Below, piece after piece: positions 34,341 to 36,915 of a DNA stretch of 36,915 bases. The stretch spans positions 1-36,915 of the forward strand of contig JAJDEA010000034.1 of assembly GCA_029260035.1 (NCBI GenBank), read 5' to 3'. Within the stretch, counting starts at the first letter, position 1. Every line of letters starts with the position of its first letter. The stretch comes from Phycisphaerae bacterium. Its GTDB lineage: Bacteria; Planctomycetota; Phycisphaerae; UBA1845. The translations under genes were made by a program, and so were the position numbers. The notes under the pieces were generated by a model. The model was not told the origin of the DNA, searched no databases, and was given only the letters and a program-made list of their open reading frames with translations.

Positions 34341-34495
34341 CGCGTCAAGGAATTGGCGATTATCGCGTGTTGAAGAGAATCGGGCGAGTCGGATTCGCTT
34401 TCGATTTGCGACCACGTCGTTCAACCTCCTTCCGGCGGAGTTCTTCACTTGGCTATAGCAGGAAAGGTAGCTGATCCACGGTTCCTCAAAAATGA

Positions 34496-34960
34496 TTACC
34501 CGCCTATGTCAACCAGCACAAAAGGCACAACGCTTGTGCCAATACGGAAGTCGAACAGCAAGTCCGAATGCGTAAACGTATAGCGGATCGTGTCTCCGCA
34601 ACTGAAATCAGAATTATCGCGGAGGACATCCGTGTTCTCTTCCGGGCCTGCACCGCCAAGAACCTCCAGATCGGCATCCGTAATGACAACAGCCTGCGCA
34701 TCATCGCAATCGAGGGTAATCGTAGCCGTTTCGCCCGGCGAGACCGTTCTATCAACTTGCGTGCCTGCTTCTTCGATCAGGAACTCCGGCACATCCTGTT
34801 GGCTGTCGTGATAGAGGGTAACCTCGACGCCGAAATCCGATGACTCATTCACCAACTCGATGGTAATCGTCGATGGGAGAAGAACGCTCGTCAGTAGATC
34901 ACAGCCAATCATCGTCGATACCACGCCAACAGCCAATGCAGAAACGATTCGCTTGTTCAT
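34496..34960 (-). CDS. Small lipoprotein, 154 aa, hypothetical
   Basis: The signal peptide ends in a lipobox, VVSTMIGC, with Cys20 as anchor. The mature part is beta-rich and acidic (TITIELVNESSDFGVEVTLY, ETATITLDCDD), compatible with an immunoglobulin-like fold. Two further cysteines (in DCDD and FSCGD) could form a disulphide. The ATG has GGAGG upstream. It is convergent with the methyltransferase gene. No function is suggested by its neighbours. Confidence 0.75.
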   Translation of the reverse strand: MNKRIVSALAVGVVSTMIGCDLLTSVLLPSTITIELVNESSDFGVEVTLYHDSQQDVPEFLIEEAGTQVDRTVSPGETATITLDCDDAQAVVITDADLEVLGGAGPEENTDVLRDNSDFSCGDTIRYTFTHSDLLFDFRIGTSVVPFVLVDIGG

Positions 34961-35348
34961 TTTTCATACCTCCGTTGGTTCAGCTTCACTGCAAGACCCG
35001 GGTCTCTTGATCGTAGGAACCTCAGCCTCAATCGAGGCCCACGCCATGTTTCTTTGCACAATGTCGCCATCATTATCGCGAGTGACAAGTGTCCCGCAAA
35101 TGATTGGATGTGCAAGGCCGACGCCCGAGCCAGGCTATTTCCGATTGGATTCTGATGACGATTCGATTTCAGGATAGTTCGCGGAGTACCCTATTAACGC
35201 ACTGCAGAATAAGACTCGTTACGGAGTTTTGGTTTAGTTCGAGTTTCCTGAAACCCGAAATTCGCGTATACGAAGTGGTTTTCTCAATTATGGAAGGATG
35301 AACGGCGCAATGAGTGCCGAATAGATGGCGAATGCGCGCCACTTGATC
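34961..35348. other. 388-bp region without a supported gene
   Basis: This lies between the selenoprotein gene stop and the lipoprotein start, both leftward. Plus-strand frames at 34860-35177 and 35104-35301 lack start signals and product features. I see no clear terminator. Confidence 0.35.
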
Positions 35349-35888
35349 CTACTCAATCGTACTGAGTGATTCCATGATACGTGTGCTCATGTTTTGATAG
35401 GCGATCAGCTCGATCAGGCTGACAATTTCCTGATCGGAGAATCCCTCACTCCTGAGTTTGTTAATGTCGTCAGGACTACACGCATCTGGCGACCGTGTGA
35501 CTTTGACAGCCATATTCGCGATATGTCTCTCACGATCACTCAAGTCCGCTTTGGTGTAATCTTCCGCAACCTGCGTTGCCAGTTCCGGGTTTCTGGCCAC
35601 TCGACCGAGGGCTTCAGTATGACTGGCCGTTCAGTGGACGCAACCGATAAAGGAAGACGTCACAAGCGCCGCGATTTCCTTTTCGCGCACTGTCAAGCCC
35701 GACTTGTTTGTGTAAACCGCGGTACACAATCGATCCAGACATTCGGATACTTCTGAAGTCAAGCTCGTGATTCGAGTGAGATCAGAAATTTCACCGGTCA
35801 CGGAATTGCGAACCCTCTCATAAAGCTTTTTCACACTTTCGTTCGTCGTATCGTCGTTTTCAACGCGAACCCACGGAGTCCAAGGCAT
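35349..35888 (-). CDS. AhpD-like (CMD family) protein, probable selenoprotein
   Basis: Carboxymuconolactone-decarboxylase/AhpD-type thiol peroxidase or reductase, 179 residues if the in-frame TGA at 35631-35633 is read as selenocysteine. The redox motif becomes C83-V-H85-U86-T-A-S-H90, with E71 12 residues before C83. This equals the Mycobacterium AhpD set Glu118, Cys130, His132, Cys133, His137, with Sec in place of the second cysteine. The sequence on both sides of the TGA fits one CMD domain (LTVREKEIAALVTSSF before; AEDYTKADLSDRERHIANMA after). The ATG has AGGAG 6 nt upstream. A SECIS-like hairpin follows the TGA. Alternatives are a nonsense-mutated pseudogene or a base error. No sel genes are in the window. 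Confidence 0.82.
35594..35633 (-). promoter_or_regulatory. Putative bacterial SECIS element
   Basis: Beginning just after the TGA on the minus strand, GGCCA (35628-35624) pairs with TGGCC (35599-35595), then TC with GA, and after a small internal loop ACTGA (35618-35614) pairs with TCGGT (35608-35604). The apical loop is AGCCC, with G in its second position. The loop begins 17 nt after the TGA, within the range described for bacterial SECIS hairpins. Confidence 0.7.
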
Positions 35889-36023
35889 GTAGTTCTCCTC
35901 TCGAGCAGTATTTTCTTATGAGGTTTCAACCCACGACCTTATCCGAACGAAATATCCGATGCAAGAAAGGCCACGGTGTGAACGCATCGTCGGTTTACTG
36001 AAAGAAAGGAGCAAACAATACTG

Positions 36024-36152
36024 GTGGACTGCATGATTGAATGTGCGTGCCTTACTTGCGCAAGTCCTTGTCACGCCGTATGTTGCGGAGGCGGATCATA
36101 TGTTGCGGATGAATCAATTCGGAATTATGCATTTAACGCATTTCCGAGTTGA
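36024..36152 (+). CDS. Possible cysteine-rich small protein, 39-42 aa
   Basis: Starting at GTG 36024 (or ATG 36033), the frame encodes a short peptide with seven cysteines in its first 21 residues: VDCMIECACLTCAS, then PCHAVCCGGG. It ends in a TGA at 36150-36152. AAAGGAG lies 12 nt before the GTG, a little far for an ideal ribosome site. Such cysteine density is unusual for chance sequence and could suit a metal-binding peptide, but there is no homologue I recognise and it may be spurious. Confidence 0.28.
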   Translation: MDCMIECACLTCASPCHAVCCGGGSYVADESIRNYAFNAFPS

Positions 36153-36158
36153 ATTTCC

Positions 36159-36187
36159 TTGTTTTCGGGCTTGCCGGCTGGTATGAT
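36159..36187 (+). promoter_or_regulatory. Promoter of the terminal secreted-protein gene
   Basis: TTGTTT at 36159-36164, a 17-nt spacer, and TATGAT at 36182-36187. The transcript would start near 36194, giving an untranslated leader of about 68 nt before the ATG at 36262. Confidence 0.55.
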
Positions 36188-36261
36188 TGAGCAATCTCAT
36201 TATTGGTTCAGGGTATGGCTTTCTTCCTTATCAACATGCGATCCACTCAGGAGACGTAGTC

Positions 36262-36915
36262 ATGACTCGCGCTCCCCGCCCACAAGTGTGCAGTATTACG
36301 AATACACTATTGAAAGTCGTCTTCGCTGTCGTCATCTTGTCGGCTACTCAGGCATTCGCGTGGGGTACCTATAGCATGGTTGTCGCGCCGCCTCGCGGCA
36401 CCTCAAACGCCAGTGGGCCAGGGTATGTCGCTCCCGGGCCAATCAGCACGACACTCAGCCCCAATGACACGATTGCGCTGGCCGCTGGCGGAGTGATCGT
36501 TGAATTGGAAGTCCATATCGTGTGGGACACCGGTTTCCCAGGTCTGGAGTTCGGCTCAGGCCAATGGAAAATCAACGGTCTGACCACTGTGGGATGTCCC
36601 ACCTGTGGGCTCGATGGCCTCGGGTTTGACAATGGCGTCGGTGCTCCGCTCGAGCCGTTAGGCTTTAGTAGTGGAGATTTTTCCTTTGGCGCTTATTTCA
36701 ATATCGCTCGCTGCCTGTTTAGTGATCGCGAGGGCGGAGCTAACAATGGTTTCGATCCGCCTTGCGTACCTTCTGATCCCTCAGACGGCCCGCCTTTTGA
36801 AGATCCAGCCTTTGCCATGAGTGGTCAGGTTCCTGCTCCAACTGCACAGGTCGATTTACCCGACATCAATTATGAATATTTTCTGTCATCGCATGCGGGT
36901 GGTGGCGATAGCAAC
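36262..36915 (+). CDS. Secreted protein, 5' part only (runs off the window)
   Basis: The first 218 codons are open to the window edge with no stop. An N-terminal signal peptide (LLKVVFAVVILSATQAFA) is followed by a Gly/Pro-rich, cysteine-containing extracellular-type region (TTVGCPTCGLDGLG, PCVPSDPSDGPP). AGGAG lies 8 nt before the ATG. I do not recognise the family. The composition resembles the large surface or PEP-CTERM-like exported proteins common in this kind of genome, but the C-terminus that would show an anchor is missing. Confidence 0.75.
   Translation, partial: MTRAPRPQVCSITNTLLKVVFAVVILSATQAFAWGTYSMVVAPPRGTSNASGPGYVAPGPISTTLSPNDTIALAAGGVIVELEVHIVWDTGFPGLEFGSGQWKINGLTTVGCPTCGLDGLGFDNGVGAPLEPLGFSSGDFSFGAYFNIARCLFSDREGGANNGFDPPCVPSDPSDGPPFEDPAFAMSGQVPAPTAQVDLPDINYEYFLSSHAGGGDSN

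Larger units (their letters stand above)
35889..36261. other. Divergent region between the selenoprotein gene and the last gene
   Basis: This 373-bp gap carries the upstream signals of both genes. It includes the promoter at 36159-36187 for the rightward gene and a short cysteine-rich open frame at 36024-36152. I could not fit a sigma-70 promoter for the leftward gene. Confidence 0.4.

Noticed and set aside
35349..35600. Separate 83-residue gene starting at the GTG at 35598-35600
   Set aside because: It is in the same frame as the upstream half, begins in the middle of the CMD fold, lacks a ribosome site and would have no CxxC motif. Read-through of the TGA gives a complete domain.
36078..36095. 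CCGGG-like cluster recalling the heterodisulphide-reductase CCG motif
   Set aside because: The peptide is only about 40 residues and lacks the rest of a CCG domain, so the resemblance is probably accidental.

Overview
The window is bacterial chromosome, most likely from a member of the Planctomycetota or a neighbouring PVC lineage. This placement is an inference from gene content: many secreted or lipoprotein hypotheticals, a GldA/GldF/GldG/DUF4340 exporter cluster, a short TPR protein ending in an iron-trafficking-like domain, mixed use of ATG, GTG and TTG starts, and loosely packed, mostly single-gene units on both strands. No phage, insertion sequence, CRISPR array or rRNA was seen. Two tRNA genes are present: tRNA-Asp(GTC) and tRNA-Gln(CTG).

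Layout. 0.3-6.4 kb: a secreted hypothetical, tRNA-Asp, a 7Fe ferredoxin (fdxA), the lipid II flippase murJ, a small membrane protein, epoxyqueuosine reductase (queG) and a 144-residue hypothetical. 6.5-13.7 kb: mostly rightward core genes: primosomal helicase priA, an ApgM-type phosphoglycerate mutase, a TPR/YggX-like fusion, a double-FHA protein and urocanate hydratase hutU. 13.9-18.9 kb: an ABC1/UbiB-family kinase, then cheW and a soluble four-PAS chemoreceptor closed by a very strong terminator. 19.3-22.8 kb: a small membrane protein, tRNA-Gln, a secreted hypothetical, a GDSL esterase, a REC-HTH regulator and an ASCH-domain protein. 23.1-29.5 kb: a leftward four-gene operon for an ABC-2 exporter (ATPase, permease, GldG-like subunit, large DUF4340 protein). 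29.9-34.3 kb: a radical SAM protein, then a translationally coupled trio (DUF4136 lipoprotein, DUF3800 protein, unknown basic protein) and an adenine/cytosine-N DNA methyltransferase. 34.5-36.9 kb: a lipoprotein, a probable selenoprotein, and the 5' part of a secreted protein cut by the window edge.

The most notable finding is at 35349-35888 on the minus strand. Two same-frame open frames are separated by a single TGA. Read through, they make one 179-residue AhpD/carboxymuconolactone-decarboxylase-type protein in which the TGA falls exactly on the second cysteine of the CxxC redox motif (C-V-H-U-T-A-S-H). All other AhpD catalytic positions (Glu, Cys, His, His) keep the expected spacing. A hairpin with a bacterial SECIS-like apical loop starts just after the TGA. 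The best interpretation is a selenocysteine-containing thiol peroxidase or reductase that ordinary gene calling would split in two.

Other points for follow-up are: the TPR/YggX fusion with two CxxC pairs; the exact 360-bp tandem PAS repeats in the chemoreceptor; a REC-XRE fusion regulator; substituted active-site residues in PriA (DEEQ) and in the phosphoglycerate mutase (PGG for PDG); the DUF4136/DUF3800/unknown/methyltransferase block; and two inverted repeats that overlap or adjoin promoter-like sequences at 31.0 and 33.3 kb.
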